Made by a program: the position numbers and the translations under genes. A stretch of 64,000 bases of DNA from assembly GCA_028023455.1 (NCBI GenBank), contig JAQFVV010012489.1, forward strand, positions 1,396,381 to 1,460,380, given 5' to 3'. The notes under the pieces are model-generated. The model searched no databases. It worked only from the letters and a program-made list of their open reading frames with translations, and had not been told where the DNA came from. This DNA is from Epiperipatus broadwayi (taxonomy: Eukaryota > Onychophora > Udeonychophora > Euonychophora > Peripatidae). Every line of letters begins with the position of its first letter. Position 1 is the stretch's first letter. Shown piece after piece: positions 63,310 through 64,000 of the stretch.

Positions 63310-63480
63310 CTTCTCTGCTTCAGGTGTGGCTGACCTGACTAGTGACATTGCTAGCATAAAAATTGAACCTAAACCTTTAGATTTTTGAATATTGAATTTT
63401 AAGGTAATGCTGTAACCGACTGTGCTATGCTGCCAAAAGCAACAGTCAGTAGAAATTTCATATACTTATTTATAAGATTC
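63310..63480 (-). repeat. PLE 3' non-coding part with tRNA-like segment, copy 2
   Basis: On the minus strand: GAAATTTCTACTGACTGTTG, then a tRNA-like start GGCAGCATAGCACAGTCGG (A-box-like TAGCACAGTCGG). About 45 bases later comes GGTTCAATTTTTATGCTAGC (B-box-like; the other copy keeps the CC of the B box), then CAGCCACACCTGAAGC. The copy at 31,790-31,985 follows the same order. It lies 3' of the PLE nuclease in both places. Confidence 0.65.
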
Positions 63481-63594
63481 CTCCTAATTTCTCCACTTAT
63501 GCCTAAGTGCAAGATTGATTAGTGTTTTTTATATATTATATATAATCAAACTAGGTTGACTTATGGGCCATTCACTATTGTCATGGGAGCAGCT

Positions 63595-64000
63595 TTTTAA
63601 ATTTTTTTTATTTGTACCTTTTCTTCTCTATCCAATATTTTTGTATTTTCCCAATTAAACATATGTTCATTGATGCATACATGGTCTGCTACAATCTCTC
63701 TTCTAATCATCAGTTTGTGCTCTTGCAATCATTTTTTAATGGGGCAACTGGTCTCAAAATATACATTCTTTCACATTCATGTAGTATTTCATAGATGCAG
63801 TTTTTACTTTTCAACATTTCAAGTTTAGACTTTGTAGAGATAATAAGCATGTAATGAGGTATAGCTCAGGAAAGCTGTTCTGATGTTATAATGATTGCAG
63901 ATTTTTATTAATTTATCTGGGTTTTTTTTGGTATATATGGATACACTACAGAATCAATAATTCTTTTGATGGTTCTTTTTGTTGTCTATTTAAGATTTTC
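63595..64000 (-). pseudogene. Penelope-like element, RT end plus GIY-YIG nuclease, copy 2
   Basis: Entering from beyond the right edge, the minus strand gives YPYIPKKTQI and CNHYNIRTAFLSYTSLHAYY (the linker between reverse transcriptase and nuclease). Next comes a degraded IYEILHECERMYI, the GIY-YIG start, then a LQEHK stretch, VADHVCINEHMFNWENTKIL and KIKKAAP. The order matches GIY-YIG nucleases of Penelope-like elements, with the conserved EH and H...W..T.IL blocks. Frameshifts and stops are present. The reverse transcriptase would lie to the right, outside the window. It is a different PLE family from the pair at 35,300-37,290. Confidence 0.65.

Overview
The window is AT-rich (roughly three quarters A+T by eye), full of microsatellites, and has no bacterial-style gene packing. 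It looks like intergenic or intronic DNA of a multicellular animal. The repeat mix is a Ty3-type LTR element, a Jockey-type LINE, RTE and L1/Tx1-type LINEs, Penelope-like elements, tRNA-derived SINEs and foldback MITEs. This mix, and the style of the Jockey and Ty3 proteins, suggests an invertebrate, possibly an arthropod. I could not identify the species, and I recognised no complete host gene.

Layout. 1-750: two adjacent, related foldback repeats. 2,960-8,265: a decayed L1/Tx1-type LINE (copy A) ending in a trinucleotide microsatellite. 9,994 onward: the first of three copies of one tRNA-derived SINE (others at 14,931 and 30,571). 11,047-11,369: a long palindrome. 12,110-13,930: the 5' half of a decayed RTE-type LINE; the matching 3' half is at 29,250-30,170. 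16,280-28,245: the main feature, an LTR retrotransposon with exceptionally long (about 4.3 kb), nearly identical LTRs. Its interior keeps a Gag protein and an integrase tail but has lost the rest of Pol.

31,790-32,195 and 63,310-64,000: two minus-strand copies of the 3' end of one Penelope-like element (PLE), both with a tRNA-like segment in the 3' non-coding part. 32,464-32,910 and 56,631-56,947, with a scrap at 38,611: a foldback MITE family. 35,300-37,290: a second PLE family present as two copies in head-to-head inverted orientation around an (AT)n tract. 41,828-42,028: another hairpin MITE. 42,280-47,136: a better preserved L1/Tx1-type LINE (copy B), with (TAA)n at both ends. 47,228-48,928: a 5'-truncated Jockey-type LINE on the minus strand, joined tail-to-tail to copy B through a shared (AAT)n tract. 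49,040-62,440 is mostly unique AT-rich sequence with one CpG-richer stretch near 51,090-51,600, which may be regulatory. 62,443-62,581 is a near-perfect hairpin.

No operon or pathway can be read here. The window records layered transposition. Only the long-LTR element looks recent, because its LTRs are nearly identical. The others carry many stops and frameshifts, the Jockey copy being the least damaged of them.
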